Positions 17,788 through 27,087 of a stretch of DNA of 64,000 nucleotides are shown piece after piece. Origin of the DNA: Bacteroidota bacterium (GTDB lineage Bacteria; Bacteroidota; Bacteroidia; Bacteroidales; DTGW01). The position numbers and the translations under genes were made by a program. The stretch spans positions 62,001 through 126,000 of the forward strand of contig JAKPQD010000132.1 of assembly GCA_029572965.1 (NCBI GenBank), read 5' to 3'. The number at the start of each line of letters is the position of its first letter. Position 1 is the first letter of the stretch. The notes beneath the pieces are model-generated. The model did no database searches. It was not told where the DNA came from and saw only the letters and a program-made list of their open reading frames with translations.

Positions 17788-19524
17788 TTATAAACCCAAG
17801 TCCTTTGTAATCTGGGCAATTTTCTTCTCAAGCTCAGCATTGGTTTCTGTAAATGCTGATTTGTCTTTCATAGAAGCGCTTACACTAAAGTAAAACTTAA
17901 TCTTTGGCTCTGTTCCACTTGGACGCACGGTTACCTTATCTCCTGCTTCATTGACAAATTGCAATACATTTGACTTTGGCTGGTTAATAACAGAAGTTTC
18001 TCCAGTTATTTTGTTGGTTGTTTGTTGGCTTTGGTAATCCATTACAATAGCAACCTTTGAACCACCAAGGTTTGCTGGTGGATTTTGGCGAAAACTTTCC
18101 ATCATACGGGCAATTTCTTCTTGTCCTTCTTTTCCCTTTTTTGTAACATTTACCAAATATTCTTTGAACAAACCGTATTTTACATATATCTCCATTAAAA
18201 TATCGTAAAGGGTTTTACCTTTAGACTGTGCCCATGCAAAAGCTTCGGCAATCAATGCGCAAGCCATTACAGCGTCTTTGTCGCGGACAAATTCGCCTGC
18301 CAGATAGCCGTAGCTTTCTTCCCCCCCGCCAACAAATATTTTTTTACCTTCATTTTGTTTGATGATTTCAGCAATGTATTTGAAACCGGTAAGCACATCG
18401 AAGTATTCTACATTAAAACCTTTTGCTATACGAGCTATAAGGTCTGTAGTAACAATAGTTTTAACTACGTATTCCTTTCCTTTTAGTTTGCCAAGTTCAT
18501 TCCAGCGGGTCAGTAAATAGTATATCAAAATAGAACCTGTCTGGTTCCCGTTTAATAAAACGACCTCACCCTTGTCATTTTTAACAGCAATACCAACACG
18601 GTCTGCATCCGGGTCTGTTGCCATAACCAACTCTGCTCCTGTTTCTTTGGCTTTTTCAATAGCCATACTCATTGCTGCAGATTCTTCAGGATTGGGAGAT
18701 TTAACTGTCGGAAAGTTCCCATCTGCAATATTCTGTTCCGGAATGCTAATAATATTAGTAAATCCATATTTTTTCAATACCATTGGCACAAGGGTTACAC
18801 CAGTACCGTGAATTGGAGTATATACAATTTTGATTTGGTTATTGGCGGCAACAGCTTCTGGTGACAATGATAAAGCTTTGATTTTATCGGTGTAAATTTC
18901 ATCAACTTCTTTTCCTACCAATTCAATAAGTTGACTGTTGCCTTCCCATTTTACCTCTGAAATGGAAGTTTTTTCTACTTCTTTAATGATATTTTTGTCA
19001 TGAGGGGGAACTACTTGTCCGCCATCATCCCAATATGCCTTGTAACCATTGTACTCTTTTGGATTGTGTGAAGCGGTAATTACAACACCGCTTTGACACC
19101 CAAAATGACGGATTGAAAACGATAATTCAGGTGTTGGCCTGAGGCTTTCAAATAAAAACACCTTGATACCATTGGCGGCAAATATCCTGGCTGTAGTTTC
19201 GGCAAATAAGCGGCTGTTGTTACGGCTGTCATGGGCAACGGCAACTTTAATTACAGGAAGATCAGGAAAATTCTTTTTTAGATACGTAGCAAGCCCCTGC
19301 GTAGCTTTACCTACGGTGTATATATTCATGCGATTGGTCCCAACGCCCATAATTCCTCGTAATCCGCCTGTGCCAAATTCGAGATCACGATAGAACGCGT
19401 CAATGAGCTCTTTTTCATCACCAGCCAACATTTTTTTTACTTCCTGGCGGGTAGCTTCGTCATAGCTGCCTTGCAGCCATTCTTCAGCTCTTTTTTTTAC
19501 TAAATCTAATTCGTTATTACTCAT
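17788..19524 (-). CDS. Phosphoglucomutase/phosphomannomutase
   Basis: This 578-residue alpha-D-phosphohexomutase interconverts sugar 1- and 6-phosphates through a phosphoserine. Active-site TASHNP is at 150-155 (Ser152), metal-binding DPDADRVGI at about 306-314, sugar-binding GGGEESYG at about 403-410, and the phosphate-contact RPSGTEPKIKF near 537-547. The length suits the long (phosphoglucomutase-type) bacterial subgroup. It is the last gene of a five-gene leftward operon (ugd, UXS-like, rfbC, rfbD, this gene) and could supply glucose-1-phosphate for nucleotide-sugar synthesis. Confidence 0.93.
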   Translation of the reverse strand: MSNNELDLVKKRAEEWLQGSYDEATRQEVKKMLAGDEKELIDAFYRDLEFGTGGLRGIMGVGTNRMNIYTVGKATQGLATYLKKNFPDLPVIKVAVAHDSRNNSRLFAETTARIFAANGIKVFLFESLRPTPELSFSIRHFGCQSGVVITASHNPKEYNGYKAYWDDGGQVVPPHDKNIIKEVEKTSISEVKWEGNSQLIELVGKEVDEIYTDKIKALSLSPEAVAANNQIKIVYTPIHGTGVTLVPMVLKKYGFTNIISIPEQNIADGNFPTVKSPNPEESAAMSMAIEKAKETGAELVMATDPDADRVGIAVKNDKGEVVLLNGNQTGSILIYYLLTRWNELGKLKGKEYVVKTIVTTDLIARIAKGFNVEYFDVLTGFKYIAEIIKQNEGKKIFVGGGEESYGYLAGEFVRDKDAVMACALIAEAFAWAQSKGKTLYDILMEIYVKYGLFKEYLVNVTKKGKEGQEEIARMMESFRQNPPANLGGSKVAIVMDYQSQQTTNKITGETSVINQPKSNVLQFVNEAGDKVTVRPSGTEPKIKFYFSVSASMKDKSAFTETNAELEKKIAQITKDLGL

Positions 19525-19549
19525 ATCTGTGGTTGTTTGTAATTGCTAT

Positions 19550-20416
19550 TTATTCCATTTCTTTAATACAATTGGCAAGACTGTCTTTCCACCACGGAAT
19601 ACTAATGTTATAGGAGTTTTTAATTTTTGATTTATCAAAAACACTGTAAGCCGGCCTTTTGGCTGGCACAGGATATTCGCTGGTCAGAATGGGCAATACT
19701 TTGCAATTGATATTGCTTATGCGTACAACTTCCTGGGCAAAATCATACCAACTGCATACTCCTTCGTTAGAATAATGATATATCCCCGGTTTGAAGTTTT
19801 TTTCGTTTTCAATACTTAGTTTGAGTATTTCAATAATAGCTGTGGCCAGATCATGTGCCCAGGTAGGGCTTCCAACCTGATCAAAAACAAATTTCAATTG
19901 GCCTAATTCACTGCCTTTTTTGCGTATGGTTTTTACAATGTTGTTGCCATATTTGCTATACAGCCATGCTGTTCTGATTATTATGGCGTTTTCATTGTCT
20001 TTGAGAGCAAGCTCTCCATCAAGTTTACTTCTTCCGTATGATGATTGCGGGTTTGTTTTATCTGTTTCAATATATGGGGTACTTTGCGTCCCGTCAAATA
20101 CATAGTCTGTAGATACCTGAATAAGTTTAACCTTGTTTTGAGAACATACTTCAGCTAAAAATTTGACAGCCATGGCATTTATCATGTTGGCTTTTTCTTG
20201 ATCAGATTCTGCCTTGTCAACAGCAGTATATGCAGCACAATTAACTACAAAATCTAAATTGTGCTTGTTAAAATATTCTGTCAGGCTTTCTTTATTACAA
20301 ATATCTAATGTATCAACATCAGAAAAGATAAATTCAGCCTGAGGCAAAAAACTTACTAAATCTTTAATTTCATTGCCTAATTGACCATAAGCTCCTGTAA
20401 CTAATATTGTTTTCAA
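19550..20416 (-). CDS. rfbD: dTDP-4-dehydrorhamnose reductase
   Basis: RfbD reduces dTDP-4-dehydrorhamnose to dTDP-L-rhamnose with NADPH. This 288-residue SDR protein has the nucleotide-binding GAYGQLGNE (8-16), FVVNCAAYTAVDKAE, a Tyr-Lys pair in SSYGRSKLDGE and the C-terminal RPAYSVFDKSKI segment of the family. Length is normal. It lies 17 bases after rfbC and 25 bases before the mutase. rfbA and rfbB, which make the substrate, are not in the window. Confidence 0.93.
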   Translation of the reverse strand: MKTILVTGAYGQLGNEIKDLVSFLPQAEFIFSDVDTLDICNKESLTEYFNKHNLDFVVNCAAYTAVDKAESDQEKANMINAMAVKFLAEVCSQNKVKLIQVSTDYVFDGTQSTPYIETDKTNPQSSYGRSKLDGELALKDNENAIIIRTAWLYSKYGNNIVKTIRKKGSELGQLKFVFDQVGSPTWAHDLATAIIEILKLSIENEKNFKPGIYHYSNEGVCSWYDFAQEVVRISNINCKVLPILTSEYPVPAKRPAYSVFDKSKIKNSYNISIPWWKDSLANCIKEME

Positions 20417-20433
20417 TTTGATAAAATTTTATA

Positions 20434-21003
20434 TTACAATTCTGAAGAACCAAAAACAAAATTCATCTCCGCTTTTTCTAAATCCGGATGAACACGGTCT
20501 TTAGCAGAAACGGCAGCAGTTGCCATTTCAACTTTCCAGTCAATATTTAGCGTTTTGTCTGCAAAGTTTATCCCCCTTTCGGCCTGAGGGTTATATAAAC
20601 AATCACATTTGTAATGTACTATAGCTGTTTCGGACAATACAGAAAAACCATGGGCAAAACCTTTTGGAACAAGCAACTGAAGAAAGTTTTCATCGCTTAG
20701 TTCAATGCCATACCAATGCCCAAAAGTTGGGCTATTCTTGCGCAAATCCACAGCTACATCAAAGATTTTCCCAACAACGGCCCTCACTAATTTTGTTTGA
20801 GCATAAGGAGCCAATTGGTAATGAAGCCCCCTGATCACACCATAGGTTGATTTTGATTGATTGTCCTGAATAAACTCATATTTTAGACCTTTTTGAAGCA
20901 TCTTTTCTTTGTTGTATTGTTCAAAAAAGTACCCCCTGTCATCTTTAAAAACTCTTGGTTCAATAACTACCAAATCTTGAATTGGAGTAGGTAAAACATT
21001 CAT
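20434..21003 (-). CDS. rfbC: dTDP-4-dehydrorhamnose 3,5-epimerase
   Basis: RfbC inverts C3 and C5 of dTDP-4-keto-6-deoxyglucose. This 189-residue cupin has the family opening (LVVIEPRVFKDDRGYFFE), FIQDNQSKSTYGVIRGLHYQ with the catalytic His, and VPKGFAHGFSVLSE. It sits between the UXS-like gene (6-base gap) and rfbD, so the operon mixes the rhamnose and glucuronate/xylose branches. Confidence 0.94.
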   Translation of the reverse strand: MNVLPTPIQDLVVIEPRVFKDDRGYFFEQYNKEKMLQKGLKYEFIQDNQSKSTYGVIRGLHYQLAPYAQTKLVRAVVGKIFDVAVDLRKNSPTFGHWYGIELSDENFLQLLVPKGFAHGFSVLSETAIVHYKCDCLYNPQAERGINFADKTLNIDWKVEMATAAVSAKDRVHPDLEKAEMNFVFGSSEL

Positions 21004-21009
21004 GCTGTA

Positions 21010-21960
21010 CTATTTTTTTATGTTCATTTTTTTCGAGAAGTATTCAATTGTTTTGAGAAGCCCTTCATCTAAAGCTACTTTAGGTTCCCAACCGTTAAGT
21101 TTTTCTTTAGCTAAAGAAATATCTGGTTTACGTTGCATAGGGTCATCCTGAGGTAATGGTTGAAATACCAATTTAGATTTTGAACCTGTCAGTTTTATCA
21201 CTTTTTCAGCTAATTCCAAAATAGTAAACTCTCCCGGATTACCAATATTAACAGGGCCTGTAAACGAATCCGGCGTTACGTTCATCATTCGTATCATGCC
21301 TTCAACCAAGTCGTCAACATACTGGAAGCTCCTGGTTTGCTTGCCATCCCCATAAATGGTAATGTCTTTATTCTGTAACGCCTGAACAATGAAGTTTGAT
21401 ACAACCCGCCCATCATTAGGGTGCATACGTGGCCCGTAAGTATTGAAAATTCTAATTATCTTAATCTTGACATCATTTTGGAAATGGTAATTCATAAAGA
21501 GAGACTCCGCACAGCGTTTGCCTTCATCATAACACGAGCGTATCCCGATAGGGTTTACATGGCCCCAATAATTTTCTGTTTGCGGATGCACCTCAGGATC
21601 ACCGTAAACTTCACTGGTCGAGGCCTGAAGTATTTTTGATTTAGTGCGTTTAGCTAACCCACACATGTTGATAGCCCCCATAACAGAGGTTTTTATCGTC
21701 TTTATGGGATTGTATTGGTAATGAACAGGTGATGCCGGGCAAGCTAAGTTATATATTTGTTCAACCTCAGCATAATAGGGCACAGTAACATCGTGCCTCA
21801 CAAGCTCAAAATACGGATTGCCTAACAAATGAGCAACATTTGATTTATCTCCTGTAAAAAAGTTATCAAGGCATATTACATCATTACCTTCTTTTAACAG
21901 CCTTTCGCATAAATGCGAGCCTATAAAGCCAGCTCCTCCTGAAACTAATATTTTACTCAC
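21010..21960 (-). CDS. UDP-glucuronate decarboxylase (UDP-xylose synthase)
   Basis: This 316-residue SDR protein fits the UXS family, which converts UDP-glucuronate to UDP-xylose with bound NAD. Seen: [10 protein letters not shown] (about 8-17), the family stretch [42 protein letters not shown] with the catalytic Tyr and Lys, and [20 protein letters not shown]. It lies directly downstream of ugd, which produces its substrate, so both steps from UDP-glucose to UDP-xylose are encoded together. Confidence 0.92.
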   Translation of the reverse strand: MSKILVSGGAGFIGSHLCERLLKEGNDVICLDNFFTGDKSNVAHLLGNPYFELVRHDVTVPYYAEVEQIYNLACPASPVHYQYNPIKTIKTSVMGAINMCGLAKRTKSKILQASTSEVYGDPEVHPQTENYWGHVNPIGIRSCYDEGKRCAESLFMNYHFQNDVKIKIIRIFNTYGPRMHPNDGRVVSNFIVQALQNKDITIYGDGKQTRSFQYVDDLVEGMIRMMNVTPDSFTGPVNIGNPGEFTILELAEKVIKLTGSKSKLVFQPLPQDDPMQRKPDISLAKEKLNGWEPKVALDEGLLKTIEYFSKKMNIKK

Positions 21961-21972
21961 TACAATGTTTTT

Positions 21973-23301
21973 TTAGTTAAAAACTGGTTTTCGCCCTATA
22001 CTATAATAAGTATAACCCATTTCGGCCATTTCAGAAGGTTCATAAATGTTTCTCCCATCAAAAATAAGCTTGTTGTTCATTAATTTTGCAACCATTTCAA
22101 AATTAGGCAACCTAAATTCGTTCCATTCTGTGACTAATACAAGGGCATCTGCACCAATCAGGGCATCGTATTGATCTTTTGAGTATACAACTTTTTCTCC
22201 AAGGTACTTATAAGCTTCTTCCATGGCTACAGGGTCATACACTTTCACATTAGCCCCATTTTTCAATAAATTTTCAATAATTATTAATGAAGGCGCTTCA
22301 CGCATATCGTCAGTCTGTGGTTTAAACGATAAGCCCCAGATGCCAAAAGTTTTACCCGACACGTTGTTATTGAAGTGCTTCATTATCTTTTTTACCAGGC
22401 TTTCCTTTTGCCTTTCATTCACCTCTTCAACAGCTTTAAGAATTTCTAAAGGCCACTTTTTTTCTTCGCCTGTTTTTATAAGGGCTTTAACGTCCTTAGG
22501 AAAACACGATCCTCCATAACCAGCACCAGCATAAATAAACTTACTTCCTATGCGAGGGTCGCTGCCAATACCCTTTCTTACCCAGGTAATATCGGCCCCG
22601 ACTATTTCGCACAAGTTTGCAATATCGTTCATGAAACTAATTTTGGTAGCAAGCATGGCATTGGCCGCATACTTGGTCATTTCGGCCGAAGCAATATCCA
22701 TAAACAGTATAGGATGGTTGTTAAGTAAAAATGGCTTATAAAGCTTACGCATTATTTTTTCAGCATCTTGAGATTCAACGCCTACTATAATCCTGTCTGG
22801 TTTCAAAAAATCTTCAATAGCATTTCCTTCTTTCAAAAACTCGGGATTGGAGGCCACATCAAATTTGACAGATACCCCCCTTGCGTCCAGTGAGTCTTGT
22901 ACAGCCTTTTTTACCTTTAGTGAGGTACCAATCGGCACAGTACTTTTCGTTATTACGACTAAGTAATTTTTCATGTACTTACCAATGTCTGAAGCTACGG
23001 CCAACACATACCGAAGATCAGCACTGCCATCTTCATCAGGAGGAGTACCAACCGCAATAAACACTGCTTCACAGTCTGCAATAGCATCAGCTAAGCTGGT
23101 TGTAAAACGCAGCCTTCCCTTGGCCATGTTCCGTTCTATCATTTGGTCAAGGCCAGGTTCGTATATTGGAGTCTGTCCGTTATTGAGTTTTTCTATTTTT
23201 TGAGCATCAACATCAACGCACGTTACATCAAGACCAGTTTCGGCAAAACATGTACCTGATACTAAGCCTACATATCCAGTACCTACAATAGCAATTTTCA
23301 T
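21973..23301 (-). CDS. ugd: UDP-glucose 6-dehydrogenase
   Basis: This enzyme oxidises UDP-glucose twice with NAD to UDP-glucuronate. The 442-residue protein has the Rossmann motif GTGYVGLVSGTCFA (7-20), FIAVGTPPDEDG, STVPIGTSLKVK, NPEFLKEGNAIEDF and the catalytic Cys in YGGSCFPKDVKAL (about 258). The C-terminal UDP-binding domain follows (DGRNIYEP). It is the first gene of the nucleotide-sugar operon and divergent from rpsA. Products probably feed capsule, exopolysaccharide or lipopolysaccharide glycans. Confidence 0.94.
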   Translation of the reverse strand: MKIAIVGTGYVGLVSGTCFAETGLDVTCVDVDAQKIEKLNNGQTPIYEPGLDQMIERNMAKGRLRFTTSLADAIADCEAVFIAVGTPPDEDGSADLRYVLAVASDIGKYMKNYLVVITKSTVPIGTSLKVKKAVQDSLDARGVSVKFDVASNPEFLKEGNAIEDFLKPDRIIVGVESQDAEKIMRKLYKPFLLNNHPILFMDIASAEMTKYAANAMLATKISFMNDIANLCEIVGADITWVRKGIGSDPRIGSKFIYAGAGYGGSCFPKDVKALIKTGEEKKWPLEILKAVEEVNERQKESLVKKIMKHFNNNVSGKTFGIWGLSFKPQTDDMREAPSLIIIENLLKNGANVKVYDPVAMEEAYKYLGEKVVYSKDQYDALIGADALVLVTEWNEFRLPNFEMVAKLMNNKLIFDGRNIYEPSEMAEMGYTYYSIGRKPVFN

Positions 23302-23480
23302 TATAAAAAATTTTTTTTTAAAGCGTGTAAAGTTAGCAGTTTTTTAAAAAATATTAGACCGAAAAAATATCGGATATTAGCTTTATTGAAAATATTTCAC
23401 CTGCCCACATTTCATTATGGAAAACTTTGAACATCATAATTTTATTTTTTGTATCTTTAACTCAATTAAGAATAAAGTTT

Positions 23481-23488
23481 TACTTTTG
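23481..23488 (+). promoter_or_regulatory. -7 promoter element for rpsA
   Basis: TACTTTTG fits TAnnTTTG and gives a leader of about 63 bases before the ATG at 23556. Confidence 0.5.
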
Positions 23489-23496
23489 CAACTCTC

Positions 23497-23520
23497 ATTT
23501 AATATTACATTTAATATTAC
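23497..23520. repeat. Duplicated 12-mer in the rpsA leader
   Basis: CATTTAATATTA occurs twice in direct tandem, just downstream of the predicted transcription start. S1 messages are autoregulated in other bacteria through leader structure; a role here is speculation. Confidence 0.45.
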
Positions 23521-23555
23521 ATAATGTCTAACTTATTAATTTTTAAGAAATTTCA

Positions 23556-25511
23556 ATGGCTAAAAAAGAATTAGAAAAAGAAGAATTCAACGAAGAATTG
23601 TTGAGCAATGAGATTGTTGACAATGAAGAAATTGTTGACGACGTAGAAGAAGTAGAAGAAGACTTTGACGAAGTGGACGATGATAGTTTAAAAACTATTG
23701 TAGAACTGAAAAAAGCTCAACATCAAAAAGAAACCGCTGAATTTGACTGGAACAATTACACCAACAAAGGCGAAAAATATGCTGCTGATGTAAAAGCACA
23801 ATTTGAAGCTATGTATGACAAAACCCTGTCAACTATTGCAGAAAATGAAGTAGTTGAAGGTACAGTTATTTCAATGAACAAACGTGAAGTAGTTGTAAAT
23901 ATTGGATATAAATCAGAAGGCGTTGTTAGTTTGAACGAATTCAGATATAATCCGGACCTTGCAATTGGCGATAAAGTAGAAGTTTATGTTGAAAGTCAGG
24001 AAGACAAAAAAGGACAGCTTCTTTTATCACACAAAAAAGCACGTGCATTACGTTCATGGGACCGTGTAAACGAAGCGCTTGAAAAAGACGAAATCATCAA
24101 AGGTTACATCAAATGCCGTACTAAAGGCGGTATGATTGTGGATGTATTTGGCATCGAAGCATTCTTGCCAGGTTCACAAATAGACGTTAAGCCTATCCGC
24201 GACTATGATGCATTTGTTAACAAAACAATGGAGTTCAAAGTTGTTAAAATCAACCACGAATACAAAAACGTTGTTGTGTCGCACAAAGCACTTATTGAAG
24301 CAGAACTTGAACAACAGAAAAAGGATATCATTTCTAAACTTGAAAAAGGTCAAATCCTTGAAGGTACAGTTAAAAACATTACCTCTTATGGAGTATTTAT
24401 TGACCTTGGAGGTGTTGACGGACTTATCCACATCACAGACCTTTCATGGGGCCGCGTAAATCATCCTGAAGAAATCGTTCAACTTGACCAAAAGCTCAAT
24501 GTTGTTATCCTTGACTTCGATGATGACAAAAAACGCATTGCCCTTGGCTTGAAACAGCTTACTTCACATCCTTGGGACTCACTTAGTGCCGACCTTAAAG
24601 TTGGAGACAAAGTAAGCGGCAAAGTTGTTGTTATGGCTGATTATGGAGCTTTCATTGAGATAGCCCCGGGAGTTGAAGGCCTTATACACGTTTCAGAAAT
24701 GTCATGGTCACAACACCTGCGTAGTGCGCAAGAGTTCCTCAAAGTTGGCGATACTGTTGAAGCAGTTATCCTTACATTAGACCGTGAAGAAAGAAAGATG
24801 TCTCTTGGTATCAAACAATTGAAGGCAGATCCTTGGGAAAAAATTGAAGAAAAATATGCAATTAATTCAAAACATAAAGCAAAAGTTCGTAATTTTACTA
24901 ACTTTGGTGTGTTTGTAGAAATTGAAGAAGGAGTTGATGGGTTAATACACATTTCAGACCTGTCATGGACTAAAAAAATTAAGCACCCTGCAGAATTTAC
25001 TTCTATCGGTGAAGAAATTGAAGTGGTAGTATTAGACATAGACAAAGAAAACAGGCGCTTAAGCTTAGGCCATAAACAGTTGGAAGAAAACCCCTGGGAT
25101 GTATTTGAAACCATTTTTACTCCAGATTCTATACATGAAGGGACGATAGTAGAGATCTTTGATAAAGGCGCAATGATTGCATTGCCTTATGGTGTTGAAG
25201 GATTTGCAACTCCAAAACATCTTGTAAAAGAAGATGGTGTGATGGCTAAAGTAGATGAAAAACTTGAATTTAAAGTTATTGAATTCAACAAAACAGCTAA
25301 ACGTATCATCTTATCGCATAGCAAGGTATATGAAGATGCAAAAAAAGCTGAAGAAACAGCTGCTAAAAAAGCCGAAGAGCCTGCAACACGTAAAGCTGGT
25401 AAGAAAGTAAAAGCTAACATTGAAAAAACAACCCTTGGTGATATTACTGAGCTTGCTGCCTTAAAAACTGAAATGGAAGAAAATCAGAAAAAAGGGAAAC
25501 AAGCTGAATAA
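23556..25511 (+). CDS. rpsA: 30S ribosomal protein S1
   Basis: S1 helps the 30S subunit bind and unfold messenger RNA. This 651-residue protein has a very acidic N-terminal extension (about 1-45, mainly Glu and Asp), six S1/OB repeats (starting near residues 97, 180, 266, 352, 438 and 525; for example EGTVKNITSYGVFIDLGGVD and KVRNFTNFGVFVEIEEGVDG) and a Lys/Ala-rich tail. Length and domain count fit Bacteroidota S1, a phylum with few Shine-Dalgarno sites. It is followed by a STAS gene and rnz in the same direction. Confidence 0.95.
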   Translation: MAKKELEKEEFNEELLSNEIVDNEEIVDDVEEVEEDFDEVDDDSLKTIVELKKAQHQKETAEFDWNNYTNKGEKYAADVKAQFEAMYDKTLSTIAENEVVEGTVISMNKREVVVNIGYKSEGVVSLNEFRYNPDLAIGDKVEVYVESQEDKKGQLLLSHKKARALRSWDRVNEALEKDEIIKGYIKCRTKGGMIVDVFGIEAFLPGSQIDVKPIRDYDAFVNKTMEFKVVKINHEYKNVVVSHKALIEAELEQQKKDIISKLEKGQILEGTVKNITSYGVFIDLGGVDGLIHITDLSWGRVNHPEEIVQLDQKLNVVILDFDDDKKRIALGLKQLTSHPWDSLSADLKVGDKVSGKVVVMADYGAFIEIAPGVEGLIHVSEMSWSQHLRSAQEFLKVGDTVEAVILTLDREERKMSLGIKQLKADPWEKIEEKYAINSKHKAKVRNFTNFGVFVEIEEGVDGLIHISDLSWTKKIKHPAEFTSIGEEIEVVVLDIDKENRRLSLGHKQLEENPWDVFETIFTPDSIHEGTIVEIFDKGAMIALPYGVEGFATPKHLVKEDGVMAKVDEKLEFKVIEFNKTAKRIILSHSKVYEDAKKAEETAAKKAEEPATRKAGKKVKANIEKTTLGDITELAALKTEMEENQKKGKQAE

Positions 25512-25543
25512 GTAACATTCAACAAATTCTAAAATTGAAGACA

Positions 25544-25897
25544 ATGGAATTTAAGATTGAAAAGCTGCAGAATTACACAATTATTCAAGTGCTTGAAGAG
25601 AAACTTGATACTCATATTGCGCCATCATTGAAGTCTGAGCTTGTTTTGATTTCAGGCAATGGCGAAAAAAATATCATTCTCGATTTGAGCAATTGCAAAT
25701 ATTGTGATTCGTCCGGATTAAGTGCAATCCTTGTTGCAAACCGTTTGTGCAAAAATGCCGGAGGTAAATTTGTACTTACAGGTTTAAATGATGCCGTAGA
25801 ACGCCTTATCATTATTTCGCAATTGGATACAGTGCTTAATATTACAGAAACAATCAACGAAGCCGTTTCTTTAATTTCAGACAATAAAGCCAATTAA
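25544..25897 (+). CDS. STAS-domain anti-sigma factor antagonist-like protein
   Basis: This is a 117-residue single STAS domain. IILDLSNCKYCDSSGLSAIL holds the conserved DSSGL, where the first Ser is the usual phosphorylation site of SpoIIAA/RsbV-type proteins. The ATG at 25544 is preferred over an in-frame TTG at 25535. The gene lies 32 bases after rpsA and 10 before rnz, so it is probably cotranscribed. No partner kinase (RsbW-like) is nearby, so its target is unknown. Confidence 0.88.
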   Translation: MEFKIEKLQNYTIIQVLEEKLDTHIAPSLKSELVLISGNGEKNIILDLSNCKYCDSSGLSAILVANRLCKNAGGKFVLTGLNDAVERLIIISQLDTVLNITETINEAVSLISDNKAN

Positions 25898-25907
25898 TGG
25901 TTTTTGA

Positions 25908-26819
25908 ATGTCACTTTCAGTTACCATATTAGGTAGTAGCTCGGCTATTCCTACGTCGAAAAGAAATTTAACCGCTCATCTGCTAAACCACGATGAGCGG
26001 TTTTTTTTGATTGATTGTGGAGAAGGCACCCAAATGCAGTTACAGCGCTTCAGAACCAAATACCTTCGTATAAACCACATTTTTATTAGCCACCTCCACG
26101 GTGACCACATATTTGGCCTTTTTGGGCTATTATCTACTTTTTCCATGATGGGCAGGAAAAACACACTGCACATATACTCACCTGGCAGATTAAAAGATTT
26201 GCTAAATTCTCATTTTGCGTTTATGGGCGAAACCCTCAATTACCAAATTGAATACCATGAAGTGGATGCGAAGATGCCCGAAGTTATATATGACGATAAA
26301 AAAATTACTGTTACTACTATCCCTTTGCGGCATCGTATCCCTTGCACAGGATATTGTTTTCGGGAACATCCTAAACTTTTAAACATCAAAAAAGAATGTA
26401 TTGAGAAATATCAACTGGGAGTAAAAGATATTGTGGATATTAAGCAAGGAGCTGATTTTGTTCTTGAAAATGGGATCGTCATCCCTAATAAAGAGCTTAC
26501 TACAGAACCAGTCCCGCCAAAGTCTTATGCTTTTTGTTCAGATACAAAGGCTTTGCAGCGCATTGTACCTTATATTGCCAATGTCGATTTGCTTTACCAC
26601 GAAACAACATTTTTGAATGAAGATGCAAAGCTGGCTAAAGCTACTTATCATACTACAACTGGCCAAGCTGCGCAATTAGCATTGGAAGCTAATGTTGGAA
26701 AACTTGTCATTGGTCACCTTTCATCAAGATACAAAGATGATAACCGCTTTATCAAAGAGGTGCAGGATATTTTTCCTAATGCTATCATGGCTGAAGATGG
26801 GATGAAAATTGATATCTAA
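25908..26819 (+). CDS. rnz: Ribonuclease Z
   Basis: RNase Z is a zinc endonuclease that trims the 3' ends of precursor tRNAs. The 303-residue metallo-beta-lactamase-fold protein has the metal motif HLHGDH at 62-67, further ligands in RHRIPCTGY, FCSDTKAL and GHLSSRY, plus the HETTF segment (about 233). These mark the ElaC/short RNase Z form. It follows the STAS gene closely. Confidence 0.94.
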   Translation: MSLSVTILGSSSAIPTSKRNLTAHLLNHDERFFLIDCGEGTQMQLQRFRTKYLRINHIFISHLHGDHIFGLFGLLSTFSMMGRKNTLHIYSPGRLKDLLNSHFAFMGETLNYQIEYHEVDAKMPEVIYDDKKITVTTIPLRHRIPCTGYCFREHPKLLNIKKECIEKYQLGVKDIVDIKQGADFVLENGIVIPNKELTTEPVPPKSYAFCSDTKALQRIVPYIANVDLLYHETTFLNEDAKLAKATYHTTTGQAAQLALEANVGKLVIGHLSSRYKDDNRFIKEVQDIFPNAIMAEDGMKIDI

Positions 26820-26855
26820 AACATTCAAATATAAGATACAAACACCCATGCCCCA

Positions 26856-26869
26856 CCCGATTTGTCGGG
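26856..26869. terminator. Possible terminator hairpin after rnz
   Basis: CCCGA-TTTG-TCGGG forms a short stem 37 bases past the rnz stop. There is no adjoining T run, so it may be a degraded terminator or a small repeat. Confidence 0.3.
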
Positions 26870-27075
26870 ACAAGTTTTCCCGCTTTTACAGAATAAGCTA
26901 TCTGTCCATTAAAAATCAGTTTTATACAAATCAATAATAAAATTTATTCAACTTTCAAGGAGCTTATTCAACAATGTTACACTTTAGAAGCTATTTGAAA
27001 ACCAATGTATAAACATATCTCAAGCATAATATGAATATCTAAATACAATGCTTTTTTCTTTTCATACAAATCAAT

Positions 27076-27083
27076 TAACTTTG
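27076..27083 (+). promoter_or_regulatory. -7 promoter element for TPR-comA-aroE genes
   Basis: TAACTTTG fits TAnnTTTG. Transcription would begin at about 27088, on the first ATG, which suggests either a leaderless message or use of the ATG at 27103. Confidence 0.4.
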
Positions 27084-27087
27084 GCAC

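Noticed and set aside
26856-26869. Riboswitch or tRNA-like structure after rnz
   Set aside because: Only a 5-bp stem is visible; no cloverleaf or conserved riboswitch motif.
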